NCBI RefSeq assembly: GCF_028751035.1
Contig: NZ_CP063533.1
Coordinates: 1-64,000 of the forward strand
Direction: 5' to 3'
DNA: 64,000 nucleotides
Source of the DNA: Helicobacter winghamensis ATCC BAA-430
Lineage (GTDB): Bacteria; Campylobacterota; Campylobacteria; Campylobacterales; Helicobacteraceae
The notes under the pieces were generated by a model. The model was given only the letters and a program-made list of their open reading frames with translations, did no database searches and was not told the DNA's origin. Shown in pieces: positions 13,401 to 20,898 of the stretch. Both the position numbers and the translations under genes were made by a program. Every line of letters begins with the position of its first letter. Position 1 is the stretch's first letter.

Positions 13401-14926
13401 TTGTTGAAAATCAAGGAAGTGGTTTTATGATGAATAATTCTAGCTTGCTCTTTACTGCAATGCAAGGGGATAATACACTGCTTCCAGATGGCAACAGAAG
13501 CAATAAAGTAACTAGGGCAGAAAATGGAAGAACAACCTACCATACCTTTAGCACAGATCGCTATGAAGCAAGTGGGAAGAATAAATATGTCTTCTATACA
13601 GATTTAGATGATGTAAATAGTGATAAACAAACAGGGGATAGTCTAAAAGTTACAGATTCTGTAGATTTTACAAATCTTAGTGCAATGGATATTAAAATAG
13701 GACAAGATAAAACCTTTGATAATCTAAGAAAGATTCCACCAAGATCTACACAAAAGATTGAAGGAAAACATACTCTTATTGATCTCTCAGGAGTAAAAGA
13801 TAAAAGCTCTGCTGATTTAACACAGGCTTTAGGATTAGATAGTGAGGGTAAAACACAAGCAAAATGGAATACAGATGTTGGAATTTTTAAATACAAATGG
13901 ACTGCAGATATTCAACAAGATGCAATAAGTAAAGATGTTATTCTAACAGGACTAGCAGTTAATAATCAACTTCCTTCTAACTCTGTGTTGGTTTCACTAG
14001 ATAATTCTTTCTTGGTAAATAGAATGTCCTTTTTAGCAGATTCTCAACTCTCTGAAAGATTTAGAATCTTAAAAAATGATGGATTAACACAAGGTAGAAG
14101 TGGTATGTGGCATCAAGTATATTCTTCAGATGTAGATTTTACAACTGGAGGAGATTTAAATCATAATATTAATACACACCATACAATTAATAAATTTGGA
14201 TTTGATCATGTTGCAAATTTCAAAGGATATGATGTAATGCGCGGTGTTTATTTTGGATATGGTTTAGTGCAAGCAAAATATGATGATAACATTGGACATA
14301 ATAAACTTAAAAACACTAGCTTAGGAATGTATGGGGCAATTGCTACACATTCTGGATTCTATTATGAAGCAGATATTGGATTTGATCTTTATAAATCAGA
14401 GCTTACAGCATACATTGATGGTGGAGATGATGAAATGAATGCTGATGCTAAAGCAAGATCTTTAGGAGTATCTCTAGCAGCTGGTAAGAAGTTTAATTTA
14501 AAAAATGATTGGTTGGTAGATACAAATGTTAAAGTAGATTATACTCTCTACCACGGCAATGACTTTACAACTTCTAATGATTTAAGAGTTAAACAAGGTG
14601 GTTATTATAGTCTTGGGGCTATTGGATCAATTTTAGTGGGTAAATATTTTAATAGCGGTAAAACCATTGCTTATAGTAAGTTTGATACAGGATATTATTA
14701 TTATTCTTCACATAATGGAAAAGGTTTTATCACTGATCTTATCTCTCAAGGCTCATTTGACTTTGATACTCCAGAGTATAACTTGTATTATGGAAATATG
14801 GTTTTAGGGCTTAAACATAGAATTAATGATATGTTAGAACTCTCTTTGGAAGGCAATCGTTATTTCCTAAGAGGAGCTAATAATCTTAATATGGGAGTAA
14901 GAGGGGAGTTACGCTACTTATTCTAA
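10439..14926 (+). CDS. Phase-variable autotransporter with glycine-rich repeats
   Basis: Type V secreted surface protein of 1495 aa. An extended signal peptide (residues 1-51) ends at AYA before the mature start NGFGINEK. The passenger has two glycine-rich blocks of GGxGGxGG type (about residues 245-310 and 680-815), then a long Asn/Thr/Ser-rich, probably beta-helical part. A C-terminal autotransporter barrel runs from about residue 1220 to the terminal aromatic residue of RYLF. A run of 11 G within codons 13-17 makes expression switchable; here the frame is open (ON). The function of the passenger, perhaps adhesion, is unknown. TGGAATC words are about half as dense here as in the preceding 10 kb. 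Confidence 0.9.
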   Translation: MEKSLDNHSNIPAGGGAFKRHLLAPFTSKAIYYSVLATSLSTFIFHSSAYANGFGINEKFSLDKINAYQDISKTMVNETGKQNAADATKKGEDGTDGVGHISEVELIKLRNRHYISGSTDDKTKDPYVYKEIYKGNKFLKYFTVKHRPEFGQQQYDHVYDDGVIRLEGDTAIKNGGKWNSNFDYADNDHASLDIDKRIEGKPGNYGKNGNSGSSGENGETIVEEKHIKLTGMDVINSAGQMIALNLTGGNGAKGGNGTEGGKGGDGGNAINKVDSNKYNPKKGVSQGGFGGDAGRGGKGGQAGKGGAGGNAELIFADFSKNTNKDKVVNINIDSITLKAEGGDDGEMGQHGESGESGEEGKAGKQNACPTSNQNCSYSNMPGDINTEAGRVPTPPSKPDDVESNPNKAIANAFVLNNLTANIGALNNTGTMNINTSATKANDSESFGIKATGSNIVLTSNVSVNSTAKKFNDPKDTGESEVNDKSGILLDNSHISFAHTKDNDGFKTLKTSALNTKGNSSITFAVSADGIQSDKLEMTAKDKITIENNNKIGIKVDESKYFNHLASGGNAMLGVQSELITGISKADSEKFQLGKEQGVADTTLANGADVEDHARYKFSQETKFDNDKIIYIRGDAIKSEQGADKTGGKYELADGKSSILDSLASSGNLGSITNKNLTASNGVNATENGGNASLFGKGGDGQNGSNGESVEANVLKEKANATLSGTTTITALAGNGGKGANGGKADGIDHDYAEKYGIFTGTGGKGGDGGDATLTGFKADSKVALNNVNLTLEATAGKGANGGKAGETINDNADQYKGFDLTEETKQAIKDGKIKLEDLLANVQSGGDGLNGKNGNAKVVGIDGEASEISIDGQSSIVVTAKAKAYDKNANLGVNRFFRSATANTGGVMVSAVGIDASGSTLDINEKLNVSANAFVDKDKADDKAVVDAAYAYSIYADGSTINVGADVTLDSKIGITTNGNATNIEELVVENQGSGFMMNNSSLLFTAMQGDNTLLPDGNRSNKVTRAENGRTTYHTFSTDRYEASGKNKYVFYTDLDDVNSDKQTGDSLKVTDSVDFTNLSAMDIKIGQDKTFDNLRKIPPRSTQKIEGKHTLIDLSGVKDKSSADLTQALGLDSEGKTQAKWNTDVGIFKYKWTADIQQDAISKDVILTGLAVNNQLPSNSVLVSLDNSFLVNRMSFLADSQLSERFRILKNDGLTQGRSGMWHQVYSSDVDFTTGGDLNHNINTHHTINKFGFDHVANFKGYDVMRGVYFGYGLVQAKYDDNIGHNKLKNTSLGMYGAIATHSGFYYEADIGFDLYKSELTAYIDGGDDEMNADAKARSLGVSLAAGKKFNLKNDWLVDTNVKVDYTLYHGNDFTTSNDLRVKQGGYYSLGAIGSILVGKYFNSGKTIAYSKFDTGYYYYSSHNGKGFITDLISQGSFDFDTPEYNLYYGNMVLGLKHRINDMLELSLEGNRYFLRGANNLNMGVRGELRYLF
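10477..10487 (+). repeat. G11 homopolymeric tract, phase-variation switch
   Basis: Eleven consecutive G inside codons 13-17 (Ala-Gly-Gly-Gly-Ala) ahead of the signal-peptide hydrophobic core. Runs of this length are hypermutable by slipped-strand mispairing in Helicobacter and Campylobacter. Gain or loss of one G would shift the frame and abolish the 1495-aa product. It is the only G/C run of this length I saw in the window. Confidence 0.9.
12644..12849 (+). repeat. 26-base direct repeat pair in the passenger
   Basis: Identical 26-base copies at 12644-12669 and 12824-12849 encode the glycine-rich GKGANGGKA stretch. They are 180 bases (60 codons) apart, so recombination between them would delete or duplicate the segment in frame. 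Confidence 0.7.
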
Positions 14927-15009
14927 GTTTTAGAATAAGATTAATTCCTTTGTCATTCTTGTATTAAAGCATTTGAAATCCAATAGCTGGATTTATTCTA
15001 CTCTCTTTT

Positions 15010-15047
15010 ATACCACTAGGGATATTCCTTGGTGGTATTTAGTTTTT
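15010..15047 (+). terminator. Rho-independent terminator of the autotransporter gene
   Basis: ATACCACTAGG pairs with CC(T)TGGTGGTAT (one bulged T and one G-T pair) around a short loop, followed by TTAGTTTTT. Located 84 bases after the autotransporter stop and before the rpsB promoter region. Confidence 0.7.
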
Positions 15048-15092
15048 GTATAATCTTAGCTTTAATTTATCTAAACTTAAAAAAACTTTCAG

Positions 15093-15203
15093 TAAAATCA
15101 TGGGCTTTTATTTTATCAACTCACACACGCTAGTCCTAGTTAGGTTGCGCATTTGCGTTAAGGAGCGTGGAGGGAAAACCAAAACACAAATTAGGAGAAA
15201 ATT
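15093..15203 (+). promoter_or_regulatory. rpsB promoter and structured 5' leader
   Basis: A TAAAAT -10 box at 15093-15098 predicts a leader of about 95 nt. In it CACGCT (15126-15131) pairs with AGCGTG (15164-15169), enclosing two small hairpins, CCT-AGTT-AGG (15135-15144) and GCGC-ATTT-GCGT (15147-15158). This is a three-way junction just before the ribosome-binding site AGGAG. Leaders that bind S2 to control rpsB-tsf are known in other bacteria; an autoregulatory role here is inference. Confidence 0.5.
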
Positions 15204-16001
15204 ATGGTAACAATGAAAGATCTTTTAGAATGTGGTGTGCATTTTGGACATCAAACAAGGCGTTGGAATCCAAAAATGAAAAAATACATTTTTGGTGTAA
15301 GAAAAAATATTCATATTATTGACTTGCAAAAAACTTTGCGTTACTTCCGCTACACTTATAATATTGTGCGTGATGCAGCAGCAGAGGGAAAAACAATTAT
15401 GTTTGTAGGGACAAAAAAGCAAGCAAGTGAGACGCTAAAACAATATGCAGAAAGCGTGCAAGCTCCCTATGTTAATTACCGCTGGCTTGGTGGAATGCTA
15501 ACAAACTTCTCAACAATTAAAAAATCTATCCGCAAGCTTGAAATCATTGAAGAAATGGAATCTAGCGGGCAAATTGATCTTTTAACAAAAAAAGAAAAAT
15601 TAATGATTTTGCGTAAAAAAGAAAAATTAACACAATATCTTGGTGGTGTGCGTCATCTTAAAAAAGCTCCGGATATGATTTTTGTGATTGATGCGGCAAA
15701 AGAAAAAATCGCCGTTGCGGAAGCTAGAAGACTTGGAATCCCTGTTGTTGCACCACTTGATACAAATTGTGATCCAGATATGGTAGATTTTCCAATTCCG
15801 GGGAATGATGATGCGATTCGCTCCATTCAGCTTTTCTGTAAAGAAATGGCAGAGGCAATTACTGAAGGGCGTGCGATTGCTGGTGGTGAGGCAGTTGCTG
15901 GGGAAGTTTCTGAAGAAGTAGTGCCTGCAAGCGAAGAAGAAAAACAAGAAGTGATTCAAGAGGCAATGACTGAAGAAGACTTTACAAAAAGTGTAGAATA
16001 A
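15204..16001 (+). CDS. rpsB: 30S ribosomal protein S2
   Basis: Small-subunit protein of 265 aa needed for binding S1 and for initiation. Conserved segments include [19 protein letters not shown] near the start, [22 protein letters not shown], and [23 protein letters not shown]. The C-terminus has an acidic extension ([14 protein letters not shown]) common in this class. It begins [11 protein letters not shown] as in other Campylobacterota, with AGGAG 8 bases before the ATG. tsf follows after 10 bases. Confidence 0.98.
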   Translation: MVTMKDLLECGVHFGHQTRRWNPKMKKYIFGVRKNIHIIDLQKTLRYFRYTYNIVRDAAAEGKTIMFVGTKKQASETLKQYAESVQAPYVNYRWLGGMLTNFSTIKKSIRKLEIIEEMESSGQIDLLTKKEKLMILRKKEKLTQYLGGVRHLKKAPDMIFVIDAAKEKIAVAEARRLGIPVVAPLDTNCDPDMVDFPIPGNDDAIRSIQLFCKEMAEAITEGRAIAGGEAVAGEVSEEVVPASEEEKQEVIQEAMTEEDFTKSVE

Positions 16002-16011
16002 GGAGAATTTT

Positions 16012-17079
16012 ATGGCAGAAATTAGCGCGCAATTAGTAAAGCAGCTCCGCGATATGACAGATGCAGGAATGATGGATTGCAAAAAAGCTCTTGTAGAAGT
16101 TGGTGGCGATTTAGAAAAAGCTGTGGAATATTTAAGAGAAAAAGGCTTAAGTAAAGCTGCTAAAAAAGCAGATAGAGTTGCAGCTGAAGGTGCTATTAGC
16201 ATTCAAGTTTCAAGTGATTTCAAAAAAGCAAGTATGGCAGAGATTAACTCTGAAACAGACTTTGTTGCAAAAAATGATGGTTTTAAAGAATTGAGCGCAA
16301 AAACCATTGCAATGGTACAAGATTCTAACATTTCAACTGCTGAAGAATTGCATTCTTTAGAGCTTGATGGTGCTAAGTTTGAAGAATATCTAAAAACACA
16401 AATTGCAAAAATTGGTGAAAATATCGTTGTTAGAAGAATTGCAAAAATAGAAGCACAAGGTAGCGGAATCGTAAATGCCTATGTGCATTCAAATGGGCGT
16501 GTGGGAGTTATTATTGCGCTTAAATGCCAAAATGAAGCAAATGCTGCGAAGTTGGCAGATCTTACAAAAAGTCTTTGTATGCACGCAGCAGCGATGAAGC
16601 CACAAGTAATTTCTTATCACTCTTTTGACAAAGGCTTTGTGGAAGCTGAAAAAACTGCAATTATTGCAGAACTTGAAAAAGAAAATGAGGAGCTAAAAAG
16701 ACTTGGTAAGCCATTGCATAAGATTCCACAATACATTAGCCAATTAGAGCTAACAGATGAAATTTTGGCAAAGCAAGAAGAAGCTTTAAAAGCAGAGCTA
16801 AAAGCACAGGGTAAGCCAGAAGCAATTTGGGATAAAATCTTGCCAGGACAAATTGAACGCTTTAAAGCAGATTCTACGATTTTAGATCAAAGATTAACGC
16901 TACTTGGGCAATTCTTTGTAATGGACGATAAAAAAACAATCGCACAAGTGTTAGCAGAAAAATCAAAAGAATTAAACGATTCCATTGAAGTTGTAGAATA
17001 TGTGCGCTTTGAGCTTGGCGAAGGTATCGAGAAGCAAGCTTGTAGTTTCGCAGATGAAGTTGCGGCACAACTTGGCTAA
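16012..17079 (+). CDS. tsf: Elongation factor Ts
   Basis: Nucleotide-exchange factor for EF-Tu. The N-terminal UBA-like domain carries the signature LRDMTDAGMMDCKKAL, and the core contains NSETDFVAKN. Its 355 aa are longer than E. coli EF-Ts (283 aa) but usual for Helicobacter. The preceding ribosome-binding site is AAGGAG. The rpsB-tsf pair is the standard order. Confidence 0.97.
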   Translation: MAEISAQLVKQLRDMTDAGMMDCKKALVEVGGDLEKAVEYLREKGLSKAAKKADRVAAEGAISIQVSSDFKKASMAEINSETDFVAKNDGFKELSAKTIAMVQDSNISTAEELHSLELDGAKFEEYLKTQIAKIGENIVVRRIAKIEAQGSGIVNAYVHSNGRVGVIIALKCQNEANAAKLADLTKSLCMHAAAMKPQVISYHSFDKGFVEAEKTAIIAELEKENEELKRLGKPLHKIPQYISQLELTDEILAKQEEALKAELKAQGKPEAIWDKILPGQIERFKADSTILDQRLTLLGQFFVMDDKKTIAQVLAEKSKELNDSIEVVEYVRFELGEGIEKQACSFADEVAAQLG

Positions 17080-17086
17080 TTAATTT

Positions 17087-17725
17087 ATGCTAGTAGCTAA
17101 AAATCTTTCTTTTGGCTATGAGCAACAAATTTTAGAAAATGTTTCTTTGGAGTTAGGTGCTAAAGAGACGCTTTCTATTATGGGAGTTAGCGGAAGTGGT
17201 AAAAGCACGCTTTTGCATATCCTGTCAAGCTTTTTAAAACCACAAAGCGGTGAAATTAGAATATTTAATGATAATATTTACACGCTTCCTTCAGATAAAC
17301 TTCTTGCTCTTCGCCGCAATGATATTGGAATTATTTTTCAATCCCATTATTTATTTTCTGGTTTTAGTGCGCAAGAAAATTTAGAAGTTGCCGCACTTTT
17401 AAGTGGCGAGAAAATCGATGGAGAAATTTTAAGCTTATTTGGTATTTCTGAGATTTTATCACAAAGTGTAGGCACGCTAAGTGGCGGACAGCAACAACGC
17501 CTATCTATTGCTAGAATTTTAACCAAGCGTCCCAAAATAATCTTTGCTGATGAGCCTACTGGAAATTTAGATAGAGAGACTGCATTTAGCGTAATGCAAC
17601 TTCTTTTTGATTATGTAGAATTAACGCAATCTTTGTTAGTTTTTGCAACGCATGATCCTGTTTTGGCGAAAAAGGCAATGTATGCTTATAAGCTTGAAAA
17701 CACTGCATTAAATACACTTAGTTAA
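17087..17725 (+). CDS. ABC transporter ATP-binding protein, LolD/FtsE-like
   Basis: Cytoplasmic ATPase subunit of 212 aa. Walker A is GVSGSGKST (about residues 33-41), the Q-loop IIFQSHYLF, the ABC signature LSGGQQQRL, Walker B IIFADEPTGNLD and the H-loop ATHD. The TGNLD element after Walker B is typical of the LolD/MacB/FtsE group, which drives mechanotransmission rather than import. No permease gene is adjacent, so the partner is unknown. It starts 7 bases after tsf. Confidence 0.85.
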   Translation: MLVAKNLSFGYEQQILENVSLELGAKETLSIMGVSGSGKSTLLHILSSFLKPQSGEIRIFNDNIYTLPSDKLLALRRNDIGIIFQSHYLFSGFSAQENLEVAALLSGEKIDGEILSLFGISEILSQSVGTLSGGQQQRLSIARILTKRPKIIFADEPTGNLDRETAFSVMQLLFDYVELTQSLLVFATHDPVLAKKAMYAYKLENTALNTLS

Positions 17726-17743
17726 GGTTATAACTTAGAACTT

Positions 17744-18523
17744 ATGGAACTTTTAGCATACTTAACAGAGGGTAATGTTGCAAACTTCTTGCTTCTGCTT
17801 TTGCGCTTTGCTGGAATTATTGCATTCTTTCCCTTTTTTGAAAATCAACTCATTACTGCGCAATTAAAGGGTACTTTGATTTTCTTATTAACGATTTTTT
17901 TTATTCCACTGCTTGATGTTGTTCCACCATCAGAATGGACAATTTTGCGTTTTATTGTGGCTGGGCTTTCAGAGGTTATGTTAGGATTTCTTGCTTCAAT
18001 GGCATTACAAATTGTTTTTGGCATGATTTCTTTTGGTGGGGAGCTAATTTCTTTTGCAATGGGTTTAACAATCGCAAATGCTTATGATCCTGTAACAGGG
18101 GCTCAAAAGCCTATTGTAGGACAGCTTTTAACGCTTCTTGCGCTTTTGATTATGCTAGGGCTTGATTATCATCATCTCTTTTTTTATTTTGTGAGCGAGA
18201 GTGTCAAAGAGATTCCATTAGGTGGTTTTATGTATTCTCAAAACTATATTGAATATATTATCAAGTCTTTTTCTCATATTTTTGTAATAGGGCTTACAAT
18301 GTCCTTTCCTATTATTGCATTAATTTTATTAAGTGATATTATTTTTGGAATGATTATGAAAGCGCATCCACAATTTAACTTGCTAGCTATTGGGTTTCCT
18401 GTTAAGATTGCTATTGCATTTGCGGTGCTAATTGTGATTGTTCCAGCAATCATCTTGCATTTCAAAAGAGAGTTTTTAAGCGCATTTGACGCATTAACGA
18501 TTCTTTTTCAAAACAGCTTTTAG
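17744..18523 (+). CDS. fliR: Flagellar export apparatus protein FliR
   Basis: Inner-membrane component of the flagellar type III export gate (FliPQR). The 259 aa contain about six hydrophobic segments. The family-typical motifs GELISFAMGLTIANAYDP and the C-terminal VKIAIAFAVLIVIVPAIILHF are visible. It lies 18 bases after the ABC ATPase gene and converges with the Crp/Fnr regulator, separated by one base. Other flagellar genes are not adjacent, as is common in Helicobacter. Confidence 0.93.
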   Translation: MELLAYLTEGNVANFLLLLLRFAGIIAFFPFFENQLITAQLKGTLIFLLTIFFIPLLDVVPPSEWTILRFIVAGLSEVMLGFLASMALQIVFGMISFGGELISFAMGLTIANAYDPVTGAQKPIVGQLLTLLALLIMLGLDYHHLFFYFVSESVKEIPLGGFMYSQNYIEYIIKSFSHIFVIGLTMSFPIIALILLSDIIFGMIMKAHPQFNLLAIGFPVKIAIAFAVLIVIVPAIILHFKREFLSAFDALTILFQNSF

Positions 18524-18524
18524 A

Positions 18525-19106
18525 CTATTTTAGAATAATCTTTCCTTTTTTTGTTTCAATTCTACCTTGTGTTTTTAGCTCTCTAATTGTACGCGAAAGA
18601 GATTCTGGACTTGTGTTTAGGTGTTTTGCAATTTCGCGTTGTGTGAGTGTATTTAGATTTTGTGTGTTTTCTTGTAAAAAGGACATTAATTTATCTTTTA
18701 GGCTTAAATGGGATTCCATAATTAGTGTTTCTAGGATTCTGATTTTTTGACAGAGTGAAGCAATAAGTTGTTGGCAGAAATGTGGATTTTCTGTGCATTG
18801 TTTTTGAAAAGCTTCAAGACTGATTTCTAAAACTTCGCAATCTTCGGTGCAAATTGCACTTGCAGGAAAAGGCTGCTTTAAGAGACTTGGCATTTCTGCT
18901 AGGAAGCTTGGAGAAGTAATATAATGTAGTGTTTTTTCTCTGGGCGCTATATCTTTAATGGGTTGTATGGACTTGTAGATTCTAACTTTTCCATTTAAAA
19001 GAATAAAAAGCTTTTTTGGATTTTCCCCTTCAAAAAATAAAATCTCATCTTTATTGAAAAATCTCTTGTAGCCTATGTTGTAAAGTAGTTTAAAATGTTC
19101 TTCCAT
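18525..19106 (-). CDS. Crp/Fnr-family regulator, probable nitrosative-stress regulator (NssR-like)
   Basis: DNA-binding transcription factor of 193 aa with an N-terminal cyclic-nucleotide-binding-like barrel (GEN..KLFILLNGKVRIYK; AEMPSL) and a C-terminal winged helix-turn-helix (LTQREIAKHLNTSPESLSRTIREL). It lacks the Cys cluster of Fnr. The open frame starts nine codons earlier, but this ATG has an AAAGGAA site. It sits divergently beside a membrane protein and a Ctb-type haemoglobin; in C. jejuni NssR is encoded next to ctb and activates it. The NssR assignment is inferred from neighbourhood and family. Confidence 0.75.
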   Translation of the reverse strand: MEEHFKLLYNIGYKRFFNKDEILFFEGENPKKLFILLNGKVRIYKSIQPIKDIAPREKTLHYITSPSFLAEMPSLLKQPFPASAICTEDCEVLEISLEAFQKQCTENPHFCQQLIASLCQKIRILETLIMESHLSLKDKLMSFLQENTQNLNTLTQREIAKHLNTSPESLSRTIRELKTQGRIETKKGKIILK

Positions 19107-19156
19107 ATTGTTCCTTTTATGTGATTGCTTCATTTGGATCTATTTTATCTAAAAAC

Positions 19157-19170
19157 TTAACTATTATCAA
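19157..19170. promoter_or_regulatory. Candidate NssR-like operator
   Basis: TTAAC-TATT-ATCAA lies between the divergent regulator and membrane-protein genes. The left half equals the TTAAC half-site reported for C. jejuni NssR (TTAAC-N4-GTTAA); the right half matches three of five positions. Plausible but weak. Confidence 0.35.
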
Positions 19171-19224
19171 CTTTTAAGCATTTAGGTTTAGATAATATTT
19201 CAGGATTTTATGCAAAGGTTGTAG

Positions 19225-19659
19225 ATGGAATCTCTTTATCCTTATTTTTTGATTGTGCATTTAATGTGTGCGATTATTTTTTTAGGTTATATTTTCTGCG
19301 ATGTAGTTTTTTTGAGTTTGATACGCAAGAAGTTAGGTGATGAAATTGCCAATAAAGTTTCAAGTGTTATTGGGGCGAGAAGTAAGTTTATGCCCTTGTG
19401 TTTTTTGCTTTTACTTTTAAGTGGTGGGGTAATGCTTTCTCAATATATTAATTTTGAAGTTGGATTTTTTAATACACAATTACAACAATTTTTAGTGATT
19501 AAAACAATCTTAGCATTTATAATCGGCGGAATGATTGTTATATCTTTGACTTATTTTTATTTGCTAAAAAAGCCAAATCCTTTAAAGAAGATTATACATC
19601 CTGTGGCACTTGTGCTTGGGGTTTTTATTATTTTATTGGCAAAATTAGCTTTTTATTAA
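19225..19659 (+). CDS. Four-helix membrane protein, possible nitrosative-stress partner
   Basis: Protein of 144 aa with four predicted membrane helices and conserved-looking histidines in the first (FLIVHLMCAIIFLGY) and last (IIHPVAL) helices, reminiscent of small CopD/DUF2269-like proteins. I do not know its activity. It is followed after 9 bases by the truncated haemoglobin and is divergent from the Crp/Fnr gene. The NssR regulon of C. jejuni also includes an integral membrane protein (Cj0830), so a shared stress role is a reasonable guess. Confidence 0.65.
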   Translation: MESLYPYFLIVHLMCAIIFLGYIFCDVVFLSLIRKKLGDEIANKVSSVIGARSKFMPLCFLLLLLSGGVMLSQYINFEVGFFNTQLQQFLVIKTILAFIIGGMIVISLTYFYLLKKPNPLKKIIHPVALVLGVFIILLAKLAFY

Positions 19660-19668
19660 GGAGATAGA

Positions 19669-20055
19669 ATGCAAAGATTTGATGTGATTTGCAAAGAAGC
19701 TATTGATATTTTAATGGATATTTTTTATGCAAAGATTCGCAACAATAAGAATGGTGTGGGAGAGATTTTTAATAATGCTATTGGTAGAAGTGATGAAGCG
19801 TGGGAGATACATAAGCGTAAGATTTCTAATTTTTGGCAAGGAATGTTGCTTGGGGAAGGTAATTATTCTGGAGCGCCTTTAAAGACGCATTTGGATTTGC
19901 CGCCATTTCCTAGAGAGTATTTTGAAATATGGCTAGAATTGTTTGATGAGAGCTTAAGAGAGATTTTTAATGATACTATTGCAGAACAAATTTTAGGGCG
20001 TGCGCAAATGATAGCGCAACGCTTTAAATTTATGCTTTATGAAAGTAAGCACTAA
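19669..20055 (+). CDS. ctb: Group III truncated haemoglobin (Ctb-like)
   Basis: Small haem protein implicated in nitric-oxide and oxygen handling. Its 128 aa follow C. jejuni Ctb along nearly the whole length, including FNNAIGRSDEAWEIHK, FWQGMLLGEGNYSG and HLDLPPFPREYFEIWL. Likely haem-pocket residues are Tyr20 (B10), His48 (E7), proximal His74 (F8) and Trp88 (G8) by alignment. AAGGAG precedes the ATG. The gene overlaps the convergent MBL gene by four bases. Confidence 0.92.
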   Translation: MQRFDVICKEAIDILMDIFYAKIRNNKNGVGEIFNNAIGRSDEAWEIHKRKISNFWQGMLLGEGNYSGAPLKTHLDLPPFPREYFEIWLELFDESLREIFNDTIAEQILGRAQMIAQRFKFMLYESKH

Positions 20056-20810
20056 AGGCGTGGAAGCCAAAATGGAATATTGTTTTGTTCTTGTAAAACG
20101 CTCGTAGCACTTCCGTGTCCGGGTAAGACAAGCATATTTTCTTGCAAGGTTAAAAACTTCTCTAAACTTGCTTTCATTGCTGTGTGTGATGAATAGGGGA
20201 AGTCGCTTCTGCCAATGGAGCGGTTAAAAATAAAATCCCCGCTAAACATTACTTTGTTCCCATTAGAAAGTGATTGTAAATCAGTGTTGGTCTGCGTGGA
20301 GTGATTTTTGCAATCTTTATGGGAGAGAATAACAATGCTACAACCGGGCGTATGCCCTGGATAGCAAACAAAAGTAATATTAAAATCTCCATGGGTAAAG
20401 GTGTTTTTACGCCCTAAATTGTCTGTATTGGAAGTTTTTTCACAGATTGTGTCCTTTTCTTTTGCGCCAATTAAAAGTGTGGGAATAGAGTTTGGTAGCC
20501 CTGTGCTAAAACAATCTTGTGCCAGCATAAAAGCATCTTCATAGGGGCAAAGCAAAGGAATATCTTTAAAATGCTTTAATAATTCTGCATTGCTCCATAC
20601 ATGATCAAAATGCCCGTGTGTGTTTAAAATTGCAAGAGGAGCAGTCTTTGTGCTTTCAAGTGCGTCAATCACCCAAGAGCTTGCGCCAATACCCGGATCA
20701 ATGATTAAGGCTTCTTTTTTTGTTTTGCTAAAGGCTAGATAACAATTTGTTTGGTATTCCCCAAATGGCTTACAGAGAACATAAAAAAAATCGTTTTCAA
20801 AAACTTGCAT
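20052..20810 (-). CDS. MBL-fold metallohydrolase, glyoxalase II-like
   Basis: Cytoplasmic hydrolase of 252 aa with the metallo-beta-lactamase metal motif THGHFDH (HxHxDH), a second ligand block YPGHTPGC, the bridging Asp in FSGDFIF, and a C-terminal LPGHG. It resembles the hydroxyacylglutathione hydrolase/YcbL group; Helicobacter lacks glutathione, so the substrate is uncertain. A loop of about 20 residues rich in N, T and S (around 170-190) is unusual. AAGGA lies before the ATG. Confidence 0.85.
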   Translation of the reverse strand: MQVFENDFFYVLCKPFGEYQTNCYLAFSKTKKEALIIDPGIGASSWVIDALESTKTAPLAILNTHGHFDHVWSNAELLKHFKDIPLLCPYEDAFMLAQDCFSTGLPNSIPTLLIGAKEKDTICEKTSNTDNLGRKNTFTHGDFNITFVCYPGHTPGCSIVILSHKDCKNHSTQTNTDLQSLSNGNKVMFSGDFIFNRSIGRSDFPYSSHTAMKASLEKFLTLQENMLVLPGHGSATSVLQEQNNIPFWLPRL

Positions 20811-20898
20811 AAAAATCCTTTTTTAAAGCATAAATAATTGTGGTAAAATCTTTGCAAATCTTAACGCAAAATTGCTAAAACAATACAAAAGGTAAAAA

